Source: Ruegeria sp. R14_0
GTDB lineage: Bacteria > Pseudomonadota > Alphaproteobacteria > Rhodobacterales > Rhodobacteraceae
Length of the DNA stretch: 64,000 nt
Assembly: GCF_017743975.1 (NCBI RefSeq)
Contig: NZ_JAGHRC010000004.1
Coordinates: 468,618 to 532,617 of the forward strand
Reading direction: 5' to 3'
Both the position numbers and the translations under genes were made by a program. The notes under the pieces are model-generated. The model was not told the origin of the DNA. It saw only the letters and a program-made list of their open reading frames with translations, and searched no databases. Below, one piece after another: positions 35,379 through 44,450 of this stretch; position 1 is the stretch's first letter, and each line of letters begins with the position of its first letter.

Positions 35379-36905
35379 ATGGACCGCAGCAGTATCGTCA
35401 AGGTCATTGCCCTGATGGTGACGGGGTTTGGCATCGGTATCGATTTTACCGGTGCTCTTATTCTGGTTCCGGCTATTGAAAACAGCTTTGATGCCGACAT
35501 CACCAGCACCCAATGGGTTCTGAACATCTACGCACTGTTCTTTGCCATGACCATGGTCGCAGGCGGACGCATGGGGGATATGTTCGGACATCGCAAAATG
35601 ATGATCATCGGGCTGTCGATCTTTTTGTTCTCGTCCATCATGTGTTTTGTCTCGCCCAGCCTTGATTTCCTGATCTTTTCGCGCGCACTTCAGGGAATTG
35701 GCGCGGGCTGCGTCTGGCCCTGTACACTGGCCTTTGGGGCCACCAAGGTCTCACGCCCGGAACACCGCGCGATGATCATGGGGATGATCCTTGCAGGCGT
35801 GACCAGCGGCAACGTCTTCGGTCCACTGATCAGTGGAGCCGCAGTAAATTTCGGCGACTGGAGGCTGTTCTTCCTGGCCAACGTTGTGTTTTCGACCATT
35901 TCTATGGTCACCGCCCTAATCCTGATGGAGCGTGAAACAAAACACAAACAGGGCGAACATATCGATTTTGCCGGAATGGGCATCCTGTCGTTCGCCGTCC
36001 TTCTGCTGCTTTATGGGTTGGACGTTGGCGCGGATTGGGGTTGGAGCTCGGTGCCGCTGTTGATGCTGTTTTTCGTCAGCGCGGTATTGTTCTTATTTTT
36101 CCCAAAGATCGAAAAACGCGTGAAAGAGCCTCTGTTGCTGCCCCAAATGATGCAGAACCGCGAGTTTCGTATTACGCTTGGGTTGAATATGTTCAACGTC
36201 TCGGCCGCCTTCGTCGGGCTGCTGTATTTTCCGCAGTACATGCAGAAAGTTCTGGGCTGGTCGGTATTTGCGTCCGCGCTCGGCCTGGCTCCATTGACGG
36301 TTCTGCTGGCCGTTGGTTCGATTGTATCCGGGACGCTGTACAATGATTTCGGCCCAAAACGGTTATTGTTCTGGGGCTACCTGATCGCAACAACTGGCGC
36401 GCTGAGCGTCGTTATCCTGCCCGCGGGCTTGGGATACTTTCAGATCCTACCGGGCATGGCGATGATCGGGCTGGGGGCGACGCTGACCGTCGGGCCATCC
36501 GGCACGGCTGCTGTATGTGCCGTTAAACCCGAAAGAGCTGGTCTGGTCGGCGGGTTGAGCTTTATGACACATCTGGTCTATGGCGCGATTTCCGTCGCCT
36601 GTGCGACCGCGCTTATGTACGCCACCAGCCTTGCCAACCTCGGCAAACAACTTGCTGCAGACGGAATCAATCTGTCCGCAGCCGATCAAAAGTCCATCAA
36701 CGGTGGAACGCTGACAACCGATACTGCGCGGGCAGTCATGGAGAAACTGAGCTCGGACGAGGCTGAAAAAGTCAAATCCGCCATCGCCTCGGCTTTCGAC
36801 ACCGGGATGAACATGGCGTTTGTCTTCGCCGCCATTTCGGTCTCGATGGGCGTTCTTCTGGCGTTGATGCTTGATGAAGAGAAACTGCACAAGGTCGAAA
36901 GCTAG
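35379..36905 (+). CDS. MFS transporter, 14-helix drug:H+ antiporter type
   Basis: This 508-aa inner-membrane protein has about fourteen hydrophobic helices and the DHA2 pattern: FTGALILVPAIENSFDADIT in helix 1, STQWVLNIYALFFAMTMVAG, GGRMGDMFGHRKMMIIG in the helix 2-3 loop, and SRALQGIGAGCVWPCTLA in helix 4. The loop between the last two helices (residues about 415-465) is long and polar, as in EmrB-like proteins. It probably exports a toxic or amphipathic compound. No membrane-fusion partner or regulator is adjacent. It is the last plus-strand gene before a shared terminator. Confidence 0.9.
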   Translation: MDRSSIVKVIALMVTGFGIGIDFTGALILVPAIENSFDADITSTQWVLNIYALFFAMTMVAGGRMGDMFGHRKMMIIGLSIFLFSSIMCFVSPSLDFLIFSRALQGIGAGCVWPCTLAFGATKVSRPEHRAMIMGMILAGVTSGNVFGPLISGAAVNFGDWRLFFLANVVFSTISMVTALILMERETKHKQGEHIDFAGMGILSFAVLLLLYGLDVGADWGWSSVPLLMLFFVSAVLFLFFPKIEKRVKEPLLLPQMMQNREFRITLGLNMFNVSAAFVGLLYFPQYMQKVLGWSVFASALGLAPLTVLLAVGSIVSGTLYNDFGPKRLLFWGYLIATTGALSVVILPAGLGYFQILPGMAMIGLGATLTVGPSGTAAVCAVKPERAGLVGGLSFMTHLVYGAISVACATALMYATSLANLGKQLAADGINLSAADQKSINGGTLTTDTARAVMEKLSSDEAEKVKSAIASAFDTGMNMAFVFAAISVSMGVLLALMLDEEKLHKVES

Positions 36906-36922
36906 GACCTGCCGTGCGAAAA

Positions 36923-36944
36923 GGGCCGCTGGTGTCAGCGGCCC
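36923..36944. terminator. Terminator between MFS and ctpA genes
   Basis: A perfect 9-bp stem (GGGCCGCTG / CAGCGGCCC) with a 4-nt loop lies between the convergent stops. On the minus strand it is followed by TTTTCG, so it mainly ends the ctpA transcript; the plus-strand tail is weak. Confidence 0.8.
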
Positions 36945-36953
36945 CTGTTCGGT

Positions 36954-38297
36954 TTACTGGGAAGGTCCTCCGGTAGGATTGAAGGCAGACAGGCCTTTGA
37001 GGATGTCGATGGCGTAGGCCAGTTGATAATCCTCTTCCCGCAGCTCGGCCGTGGCTTCGGCTTTTGCACGATCTTCTTCGATCTGACGGATTTCATCTTC
37101 GCTGAGGCTGTCGTTGTTCAGGCTACCCCGCAGGTCAGCCTCGGACCGGGTGCGGGCGTCAGCTTCATCCTCGTCGGTCTGAGGTGCCGGACGCGGCTGT
37201 TCGACGATGATGTCGGGGCTCACACCCAGCGCCTGGATCGAACGGCCCGACGGCGTGTAGTAGCGCGAGGTTGTCAGGCGCATTGCGCCGTCTCCACGCA
37301 GCGGCATGACCGTTTGCACGGATCCCTTTCCGAAACTCTTGGTTCCGACCACGATCGCCCGTCGGTGATCCTGCAGCGCGCCTGCGACGATTTCCGAGGC
37401 CGAGGCTGAACCGCCATTGATCAGCACCACGATCGGCTTGCCTTCGGTCAGGTCACCCGGTGTTGCGTTGAAACGCTCACCATCATTGGCATCGCGGCCA
37501 CGGGTCGAGACGATCTCACCTTCGTTCAGGAACGCATCCGAAACCTTGATGGCCTGAGTCAGCAATCCGCCGGGGTTGTTCCGCAGGTCGAGGACGACGC
37601 CGTTGACCTTGTCAATTCCGCCGGCCTCTTCGATCTGTTCGTTCAGACCCTCTTGCAGATTGGGGAAGGTCTGGTCGTTAAAGGTGGTGACCCGCAAGAT
37701 AACGCTGGTGCCTTCGGTTCGGGCGCGTACGGCGGTCAGCTTGATGGTGTCACGAATGATGGTGACATCAAATGGCTCTTGCTCGCCCTCACGGACAACG
37801 GTGATCACGATTTCTGAACCCACCGGGCCCCGCATCAGGTCCACGGCCTTGTCCAGCGTCAAACCCAGAATGCTCTCGCCATCGACATGGGTGATGAAGT
37901 CACCCGCCTCGATCCCGGCTTCTTCTGCCGGTGTGCCATCGATAGGAGAGACGACTTTTACAAAGCCTTCCTCTTGCGTGACCTCGATACCCAGCCCACC
38001 GAACTCGCCACGGGTCTGAACGCGCATCTGTTCTGCGTCGTCCGGCGACAGATAGCTCGAATGCGGATCAAGCGAGGTCAGCATGCCGTCAATGGCAGCT
38101 TCGATCAGTTCTTCCGGCTCGACCTCTTCGACATATTGGGCGCGGATACGTTCAAAGATATCGCCAAACAGATCCAGTTGTTCATAGACGGTGGCCTTGC
38201 TGTCGGCCTCTTGCGCCAGCAAAGGACCGGCGATTTGTGTGGTTGCGATTACACCTGCCACGGTTCCGGCCAGACCGGCCATCAGAAATTTCTTCAT
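36954..38297 (-). CDS. ctpA: C-terminal processing peptidase (S41)
   Basis: This 447-aa periplasmic serine protease trims C-termini, typically of murein hydrolases or lipoproteins. A signal peptide (MKKFLMAGLAGTVAGVIATT to LLAQ) is followed by the N-terminal helical part, a PDZ domain at about 85-175 (GLGIEVTQEEGFVKVVSPID, GDFITHVDG) and the catalytic core: LDLRNNPGGLL, nucleophile Ser in NGGSASASEIVAGAL and general-base Lys in GTKSFGKGSVQT. The C-terminal tail is acidic. It is 6 bp downstream of the EnvC-like gene; both act on peptidoglycan turnover, as in the known CtpA/hydrolase pairing. Confidence 0.95.
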   Translation of the reverse strand: MKKFLMAGLAGTVAGVIATTQIAGPLLAQEADSKATVYEQLDLFGDIFERIRAQYVEEVEPEELIEAAIDGMLTSLDPHSSYLSPDDAEQMRVQTRGEFGGLGIEVTQEEGFVKVVSPIDGTPAEEAGIEAGDFITHVDGESILGLTLDKAVDLMRGPVGSEIVITVVREGEQEPFDVTIIRDTIKLTAVRARTEGTSVILRVTTFNDQTFPNLQEGLNEQIEEAGGIDKVNGVVLDLRNNPGGLLTQAIKVSDAFLNEGEIVSTRGRDANDGERFNATPGDLTEGKPIVVLINGGSASASEIVAGALQDHRRAIVVGTKSFGKGSVQTVMPLRGDGAMRLTTSRYYTPSGRSIQALGVSPDIIVEQPRPAPQTDEDEADARTRSEADLRGSLNNDSLSEDEIRQIEEDRAKAEATAELREEDYQLAYAIDILKGLSAFNPTGGPSQ

Positions 38298-38303
38298 ACT
38301 CGT

Positions 38304-39434
38304 TTATCCATCCTTGTCGGTCCGAAACCACGATTCCGGGTCCACGGGGCTGTTGTTCTCTCTTACCTCTATATAGAGCGTTTCTGACCGGTCAGTTCCA
38401 GTGCCATCACCGCTTGTTGACAAAATAGCGCCGATTTCGGGCGTTTCACCCGGCATTAACCCGACCGGAGTGCCCTCAGGGATCACCTCGCCAGTGTTGC
38501 CATAGACGTCCTGGAGGCCTGCAAACACGAACAACAAACCCGGTTGCGGCTCGAGGATCACCACATTCCCAAGATCCAGCAACGGGCCGCGGTAACGGAT
38601 CGTTCCGGCGGTCGGAGTTGTAACAATTGCCCGTGGGCGGGTGGCCAGTACCACGCCGGGGCGGGTCACACCTGCGGCATCCGTCTCATTCGCGCGATGC
38701 AGCATCACACCCTGAGTCGGCAGCGCGATCTGCCCTTTACGATCCGACACATCAGCATCCGTCGCCGCGATTTCACCTTCCGAGATTTCGGATAGCCCGC
38801 TGGCGAACCCGTCCAATGTCTCGGTCGATGAAATCAGGATGGCCGTGCGCACCGGGTCTTCCACGAACCGGCGGGGCAGATCGGTGCGGTCGGCAATGGC
38901 CTCGCTGAGTTTGGTTCGGGCATCCTGCACACCGGTCAGTCCTTCGACGAGTGTGTCGGCAGCGTTTTGCTGCAGTTTCCGAAGGGTCTGAACCTCTTGC
39001 AGATCCCGCGCCAGCGCCTGTGCGCGCGCGTTCAGGCCGGGCGTGACCTCGGACAACATCATCCCCGCCCTTGCAGACCCAAGCGGACCGGACGGATGCA
39101 ACATTAGAACGGGCGGGGCCGTAGTTTCGATCGTTTGCAACACGCCAAGGAGCTGGGCCACATCTTTTTCGCGTGCCCGCAACTCAGCCGTCAGCTGAGC
39201 CTCACGCGTTGCCGCCATGCGCAACCCATCACGCATCGCCGAAAGCCCTGCCTCATAGGCCTGGATGGTTTCGGTCAGGGCGCGCACGCGATCCCTTGCC
39301 CCATCTGCTTCGGTCAGGTTGATCGACGCCTGTTCCAGCATTCGTGCGGCATTCAACGCGGCCGTGGACGGATCATTCTGCGCACCAGCAGGCGACGCAA
39401 GACACAACGCAAAAATGAGCGCGCGGAGCTTCAT
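38304..39434 (-). CDS. EnvC-like murein hydrolase activator (LytM-type)
   Basis: This 376-aa exported protein has a signal peptide (MKLRALIFALCLASPAGA), a long coiled-coil region (residues about 25-210, with MLEQASINLTEADGARDRVR) and a C-terminal LytM/M23 domain (VVTTPTAGTIRYRGPLLDLG, NVVILEPQPGLLFVFAGLQD, TLYIEVRENNSPVDPESWF). The M23 zinc motifs HxxxD and HxH are not intact (GTIRYRGPLL; LYIEVREN), as in EnvC, which activates amidases rather than cutting itself. Its start overlaps the gpmI stop (ATGA), and ctpA follows. Confidence 0.88.
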   Translation of the reverse strand: MKLRALIFALCLASPAGAQNDPSTAALNAARMLEQASINLTEADGARDRVRALTETIQAYEAGLSAMRDGLRMAATREAQLTAELRAREKDVAQLLGVLQTIETTAPPVLMLHPSGPLGSARAGMMLSEVTPGLNARAQALARDLQEVQTLRKLQQNAADTLVEGLTGVQDARTKLSEAIADRTDLPRRFVEDPVRTAILISSTETLDGFASGLSEISEGEIAATDADVSDRKGQIALPTQGVMLHRANETDAAGVTRPGVVLATRPRAIVTTPTAGTIRYRGPLLDLGNVVILEPQPGLLFVFAGLQDVYGNTGEVIPEGTPVGLMPGETPEIGAILSTSGDGTGTDRSETLYIEVRENNSPVDPESWFRTDKDG

Positions 39435-40948
39435 GACAATAAGCTCTGCCCCGTCATCTCGGGTGGTTGTTCCAGGCCCATCAGTTCAAGCAGCGTTGGT
39501 GCCAGATCGGACAGGCGACCATTGCGTAAACTTGCCCCTTGAGGACCACCAACCAATGCCACGGGCACCGGGTTCAGCGTGTGTGCTGTGTGCGGACCGC
39601 CCGTTTCAGGGTCGACCATGACCTCGCAATTGCCGTGATCCGCAGTAACGATCATCGCGCCACCCACCTTGATCAACGCGGCGACAACCTGGGACAAGCC
39701 CTGATCCACCGCCTCGCAAGCCTTGATCGCGGCCTGCAGATCCCCGGTGTGGCCAACCATATCCGGGTTGGCGTAGTTCGTGACGATCAGGTCATACCCC
39801 GCCTCGATCGCCTCGACGAACTTGGCCGTCACTTCGGCCGAAGACATCTCGGGCTGCAGGTCGTAGGTCGCAACTTTGGGGGATTTCGGCATGAACCGGT
39901 CTTCGCCCGCTTCGGGCGTTTCCTTGCCGCCGTTGAGGAAAAAGGTCACGTGGGGGTATTTCTCGGTCTCGGCCAGGCGGAACTGACGCAGCCCTTTCTT
40001 GGCAACCCATTCGCCCAAAGTGTTTACGATGTCCCGTTTGGGGAACACTGTTGTCATATAGGCGTTGTGGCCGTCTGAATATTCGACCATGCCCAGCAAA
40101 GCCGACAGCTGCGGACGTGGGCCGGTGTCAAAATCTGCGAAACCTGGCTCACCGATGGCTCGCAGGATTTCACGGGCGCGGTCGGCGCGGAAATTCAGAC
40201 AGAAAAGACCGTCGCCATCTTTGACACCATCATAGCCGGTCAAAACCGTCGGAACGATAAACTCGTCCGTTTCCGATTGGTTATAGGCGTGATCTACTGC
40301 GTCATGCGCAGTCTCGGCGGCACGACCCTGACCTTTGATCATTGCATTATAGGCTTCGCTGACCCGCTCCCAACGATTGTCGCGGTCCATGGCAAAGTAC
40401 CGGCCACTGACCGTAACGATCCGCGCACCTTCGGGCAGGCGGTCCTCAAGCTCGGCCAGATAGGTAAAGGCTGATTTCGGGGCCACGTCCCGCCCGTCTG
40501 TGATGGCGTGCTGCGCAACCGGAACACCCGCATCCGTGATGGCCTTGGCCGCAGCGACGATGTGGTTCAGATGACCGTGGACGCCACCATCCGAGACCAG
40601 ACCCATCAGATGAGCTGTGCCGCCTGCCGCTTTCACCTTGGCGGTAAAAGCCTGCAGCGCGGCATTGTCAAAGAAACTGCCATCCTCGATGGCCAGATCA
40701 ATCTGCCCCAGATCCATCGCAACGACCCGACCGGCACCAATATTGGTGTGCCCAACCTCGGAATTCCCCATCTGACCGCTTGGCAGGCCGACATCCGGGC
40801 CATGCGTAATAAGCTGAGCATGCGGGTCATTGGCCATTATCGCATCAAAGGTCGGAGTGTGCGCCAGACAAGGGGCATTGGCCTGAGTGTCTTCCGACAG
40901 ACCCCACCCATCTAGAATGCACAGGACAACGGGTTTGGGGGCGGTCAT
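39431..40948 (-). CDS. gpmI: 2,3-bisphosphoglycerate-independent phosphoglycerate mutase
   Basis: This 505-aa enzyme interconverts 3- and 2-phosphoglycerate in glycolysis with two Mn2+ ions. It has VVLCILDGWGLSED with the metal Asp, MGNSEVGHTNIGAGRVV with the phosphoryl-carrier Ser, HLMGLVSDGGVHGHLNHI, AITDGRDVAPKSA, NFRADRAREILRA, TNYANPDMVGHTGD and MIVTADHGNCEVM with the metal ligands. Length is typical (about 510). The upstream spacer to the sulfatase-like gene is about 100 bp and holds the promoter of the gpmI-envC-ctpA operon. Confidence 0.97.
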   Translation of the reverse strand: MTAPKPVVLCILDGWGLSEDTQANAPCLAHTPTFDAIMANDPHAQLITHGPDVGLPSGQMGNSEVGHTNIGAGRVVAMDLGQIDLAIEDGSFFDNAALQAFTAKVKAAGGTAHLMGLVSDGGVHGHLNHIVAAAKAITDAGVPVAQHAITDGRDVAPKSAFTYLAELEDRLPEGARIVTVSGRYFAMDRDNRWERVSEAYNAMIKGQGRAAETAHDAVDHAYNQSETDEFIVPTVLTGYDGVKDGDGLFCLNFRADRAREILRAIGEPGFADFDTGPRPQLSALLGMVEYSDGHNAYMTTVFPKRDIVNTLGEWVAKKGLRQFRLAETEKYPHVTFFLNGGKETPEAGEDRFMPKSPKVATYDLQPEMSSAEVTAKFVEAIEAGYDLIVTNYANPDMVGHTGDLQAAIKACEAVDQGLSQVVAALIKVGGAMIVTADHGNCEVMVDPETGGPHTAHTLNPVPVALVGGPQGASLRNGRLSDLAPTLLELMGLEQPPEMTGQSLLS

Positions 40949-41051
40949 TGCGGCTCTCCGGGTTTCTGCTCTTGGACGGTCTTGTATCGTCTGGCCTTGG
41001 GCAATTGAACCTTATTCTGCGCGCCAATGGCCAGAATTAATGCGCGACAGA

Positions 41052-42725
41052 CTAACCTTTGGTTTTGTAGTCCTGATACGGTCTTGCTTTGCGGCCACGA
41101 TACTTGACGGTCAGTTCCAAAGGCGCATCGTTTTCGTCGTAGACGCCTACTATGACTCCGGTACCACGGCTTTTAGTCCGCATCTCGATCAGTTGCTGTT
41201 CTGATCGGGTTGTGCGCTGTGACTGTCGACGAGTCCAAGCGAACAGATGGTCATACATTTCAGCAATCACGTCGGCATGGTCTTCGCTATCCCCCAAATC
41301 GGTCAACTCATTGGAGTCGTTTTCAAGGTCAAACAGGATCGGCCGGTGGCCACCTTCGCAATGGATCAGCTTCCACTTTTTGTTGGCCACCATGAACATG
41401 ACCGCATCTCGGACCGAGGCGTTCAGCATGTCCGCGATTGGCGAGGCCGAATAGTCGTATTCGCAAATCACAACATCCCGCCGCGTTTCCACCTGCTGCC
41501 CATGCAGGATCGGCAACAGGGAATGCCCTTCAAGGATGTGGTCTGCGACGTCTCCCCCTGCGACCTCAACAAAGGTTGGTGCAAGATCGATGGATTCGAC
41601 AAGCGCATCACTGACGGAGCCGCGGGTTCGATCGGCCTCGGACGACGGGTCGTAGATGATCAACGGCACCTTGGTCGAGGCATCCTGGAAGAAAGTCTTC
41701 TCCCCCATCCAGTGATCCCCAAGAAAGTCGCCGTGGTCTGATGTCAGAACGATCATCGTATCGTCCATCCGACCCGTTTTCTCCATCCAGTCAAACAGAC
41801 GGCCCATCTGGTCGTCGGCCTGTTTTATCAGCCCCATGTATGCCGGGATCACCGCGTTACGCACGTCCTGCCGCGAGAACGCCTGACCGACTTTGGTCTC
41901 CATGAACGCCTTGAGCACTGGATGCGCATTCTGCCGCTCGGCCTCGGACCGGACGACCGGGACGACATGCTCGGGACCGTACATTGATGCATAGGGTTCG
42001 GGTACGATGTAAGGCCAATGCGGCTTGATAAAGCTCAAATGGCAGCACCAAGGCCCCTCATGCGTTTGCATGAACTCAATACCCCGGCCGGTCAGATATG
42101 GTGTTTCGCTGTCTTCGTCGGCGATATTTGCAGGCTCGGCAGAGTTCTTCAGAAACCAACCCGACAGAACATTCCCATCTGCATCCAGCCCAGAGTTGGC
42201 GAAGTCATGCCACGGGTTGTCACTTTCGTATCCTTTGGCGATCAGATGCCTATTGTATTCCTTCGCCCCGTCTGGATCGTAAGAACCGTCTGGCCCTTCG
42301 GGCAGCATGCCGTCGTCGCGCTCGTACACATCGAACCCGCATTCGGCCACGCGCGCACCGATCAAACTGTCCGGCTCTAAACCCAACCGCGCCATCCCTT
42401 CCGCATCGGCACGCATATGCGTTTTCCCGACCAGCCAGCAATCCATACCGGCCTTTCGCAGATGGTCGCCCATCGTGATCTCACCAACCTTCAGCGGGAT
42501 ACCGTTCCACGACGCACCATGCGAATGAACGTAACGGCCGGTATAGGTCGACATTCGGGAACTGCCGCAGATCGGAGATTGGATATAGGCCCGGTCAAAC
42601 CGCACACCTTTAGCCGCCAAACGGTCGATATTTGGGGTGTGCAGATGCGGATGCCCGTAGCAGCTTAAGTAATCCCAGCGTAGCTGGTCGAACATGATGA
42701 ACAGGATGTTTTTGGCTTTGGCCAA
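41052..42725 (-). CDS. Sulfatase / phosphonate monoester hydrolase-like enzyme
   Basis: This 557-aa protein belongs to the alkaline phosphatase superfamily. Metal-site and active-site elements are visible: NILFIMFDQLRWDYL, Cys53 in SPICGSSRMSTYTGR (the formylglycine position), GKTHM, SFIKPHWPYIVPEP, LTSDHGDFLGDHWMGEKTFF and a C-terminal EYDYSASP and LFDLENDSNELTDL. The usual C-x-P-S-R signature reads CGSSR here, with Ser for Pro. The layout resembles phosphonate monoester hydrolases and arylsulfatases, which cleave sulfate or phosphonate esters. There is no signal peptide. TTG 42725 is favoured, as GGGGGAGG lies 8 bp upstream. Substrate and maturation are inference. Confidence 0.85.
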   Translation of the reverse strand: MAKAKNILFIMFDQLRWDYLSCYGHPHLHTPNIDRLAAKGVRFDRAYIQSPICGSSRMSTYTGRYVHSHGASWNGIPLKVGEITMGDHLRKAGMDCWLVGKTHMRADAEGMARLGLEPDSLIGARVAECGFDVYERDDGMLPEGPDGSYDPDGAKEYNRHLIAKGYESDNPWHDFANSGLDADGNVLSGWFLKNSAEPANIADEDSETPYLTGRGIEFMQTHEGPWCCHLSFIKPHWPYIVPEPYASMYGPEHVVPVVRSEAERQNAHPVLKAFMETKVGQAFSRQDVRNAVIPAYMGLIKQADDQMGRLFDWMEKTGRMDDTMIVLTSDHGDFLGDHWMGEKTFFQDASTKVPLIIYDPSSEADRTRGSVSDALVESIDLAPTFVEVAGGDVADHILEGHSLLPILHGQQVETRRDVVICEYDYSASPIADMLNASVRDAVMFMVANKKWKLIHCEGGHRPILFDLENDSNELTDLGDSEDHADVIAEMYDHLFAWTRRQSQRTTRSEQQLIEMRTKSRGTGVIVGVYDENDAPLELTVKYRGRKARPYQDYKTKG

Positions 42726-42800
42726 ACCTGCGCCCTCCCCCAAGATACCTCGGAGGAATGTTTAGACAGTTTCATCGTAAGAACGAAGCGCAATCTGCGC

Positions 42801-43037
42801 TTAGGCCTGACGCTCCATCTGTTCAAGCATCTTCTTGGCACGCTTGCACTGCAGCTGATCGCGCAGGGGCGAGTTCGGGTCGACGTCTTTTTGGCAAACC
42901 ACACATTTGTCGGCGCCGGAAATCGCGTTCAGACCACCACAACTGCCCTTGATGGTTTTGCCCATCAGCATTACGCCCAAGGACATGCCCACCACGATGA
43001 GCAACAGCAGAAAGAAGGCTATGATAAAGGTGCTCAT
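42801..43037 (-). CDS. nqrM: Na+-NQR maturation protein NqrM
   Basis: This 78-aa protein has one N-terminal membrane helix (FIIAFFLLLLIVVGMSLGVML) followed by KTIKGSCGGL and a CVVCQKD segment, the four-cysteine pattern of NqrM (DUF539). NqrM is needed to assemble functional Na+-NQR, probably by delivering iron to the NqrD/NqrE cysteines. It follows apbE by 14 bp on the same strand, as is usual after nqrF; here the pair lies about 3 kb from nqrF with other genes between. Confidence 0.93.
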   Translation of the reverse strand: MSTFIIAFFLLLLIVVGMSLGVMLMGKTIKGSCGGLNAISGADKCVVCQKDVDPNSPLRDQLQCKRAKKMLEQMERQA

Positions 43038-43051
43038 TCCGGTCCCACCCG

Positions 43052-44077
43052 TCAGTTGGTGCCCAGGGCGTCTTTGAACGCTGTACTATGAACAGTAATA
43101 TAGGCATCGTCGCCGCCTGTCACATCCCGCGAGATGAAATACACGGCAAGTTTATGCTCTTCGGCCAGTTCCATACCCTTTTCCTGACCCAGCGCCAGCA
43201 TCGCCGTGGCCCATGCGTCAGCCATCATCGCGTTTTCGGCCAGAACCGTCACCGAAGTCGTACGGTGTGTGATCGGACGACCGGTTGTCGGATCTATGAT
43301 ATGCGAATAACGCACACCGTCCTGTTCAAAGAAATTCTTGTAGTCACCGGAGGTGGCCATGCCCAGATTGTCCAGTTGAACAATCAGTTGCAGGTTCTGC
43401 GATCCCGCTTCGGGTTTTTCGATGCCAATCCGCCACGCCTCGCCCTTGTCATTCTGGCCCATGGTGACCAGATCGCCGCCGATTTCGACCATGTAGTTTT
43501 CGATACCCGCCTCGCGCAGCGTCGCGGCCACCGCGTCGATGCCATAGCCTTTGGCAATGGCGGACAGGTTGATACCAACACCAGCATCCGACTTTGCCAG
43601 CGTGCCCTTGTCCGCATCCAGCGTCAGCAAACGCGCCTGACCGACGCTATCCAAAGCGTTCCCAATCTCGGCGTCCGAGGGCACCGGATCTTCCGGCTTG
43701 CGCGGGCCAAAGCCCCACAGCTCGATCAACGGGCCCAAGGTGACATCAAATGTGCCGCCTGATTTTTCATGCACGTCGTTTGCGGCCGCGATAACCAGCG
43801 CGAATTCGTCGGACACTTCGGTCGGCTCTGTACTGGTCGACGCCGAGAATGTCGAAACCTCGGAATTCGGGTCCCAGTTGGACATCTTGGCGTTTACGTC
43901 AGCCAATGTCTCTTCGACGGCAGCGCCCAGGGCAGTCTCATCAACATTCGTCCCGATGGCGGTGACGTTGAATGTGGTGCCCATGGTCTCACCGGACAGG
44001 CGTACAACTTCGGGCTCTTCATCGAAAAGACACCCTGACAAAAGTGTTGCAGCAGCCAATACAGGCAAAAGGCGCAT
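43052..44077 (-). CDS. apbE: FAD:protein FMN transferase
   Basis: This 341-aa lipoprotein attaches FMN to threonine residues of NqrB and NqrC. The lipobox LLSGC follows a short signal sequence (MRLLPVLAAAT). Domain marks are GETMGTTFNVTAIG, LGPLIELWGFGPR, INLSAIAKGYGIDAVA, YMVEIGGDLVTMGQN, ATSGDYKNFFEQDGVRYSHI, DPTTGRPI and MMADAWATAMLALG. ATG 44077 has AGGAGG 7 bp upstream; the longer frame to 44137 is not supported. It is adjacent to nqrM, forming the Nqr maturation pair. Confidence 0.95.
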   Translation of the reverse strand: MRLLPVLAAATLLSGCLFDEEPEVVRLSGETMGTTFNVTAIGTNVDETALGAAVEETLADVNAKMSNWDPNSEVSTFSASTSTEPTEVSDEFALVIAAANDVHEKSGGTFDVTLGPLIELWGFGPRKPEDPVPSDAEIGNALDSVGQARLLTLDADKGTLAKSDAGVGINLSAIAKGYGIDAVAATLREAGIENYMVEIGGDLVTMGQNDKGEAWRIGIEKPEAGSQNLQLIVQLDNLGMATSGDYKNFFEQDGVRYSHIIDPTTGRPITHRTTSVTVLAENAMMADAWATAMLALGQEKGMELAEEHKLAVYFISRDVTGGDDAYITVHSTAFKDALGTN

Positions 44078-44144
44078 CGAGAGACCTCCTGAGGAAAACC
44101 GTGCCCGGCATATGCCAGCGACCCCTTGCAGAGTCAAACCGACT

Positions 44145-44330
44145 TCACAGTTTCAGCGGCAAGAACCCCAGTACCAGCAATCCGATGCCAGCTGGAACGC
44201 CGAACAACCAGGCTTTTTTTTGCCAACCTTCGGCCTGCTGTTTCCAGGCCATTCTGAAGTTATGCCCGCAAACCACCACAGCAAAGAAAATCAGCGCGGC
44301 AATGGGTGGGGTCAGGTACAGGTCAGACAA
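44145..44330 (-). CDS. Small membrane protein upstream of apbE
   Basis: This is a 61-aa open frame with two hydrophobic stretches (PIAALIFFAVVVCG and WLFGVPAGIGLLVLGFLPL) linked by a basic loop (NFRMAWKQQAEGWQKKAW), as in a two-helix membrane protein. It begins with TTG and has only a distant AAGGAT about 13 bp upstream. It lies 67 bp before apbE on the same strand and is probably in the same transcript. I do not recognise a family. The amino-acid makeup argues for a real gene, but the start and expression are uncertain. Confidence 0.5.
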   Translation of the reverse strand: MSDLYLTPPIAALIFFAVVVCGHNFRMAWKQQAEGWQKKAWLFGVPAGIGLLVLGFLPLKL

Positions 44331-44450
44331 CAGGCGGGATATCCTTGATTTGCGGCAGTTTTCGCCGGTTTGGGAATTTGCACCCTATACAGACTGCTTT
44401 GCTGCGGTAAGGTGTAAGGGAAGCCATCTCAAAAAAAGAGGAGATTGCCA

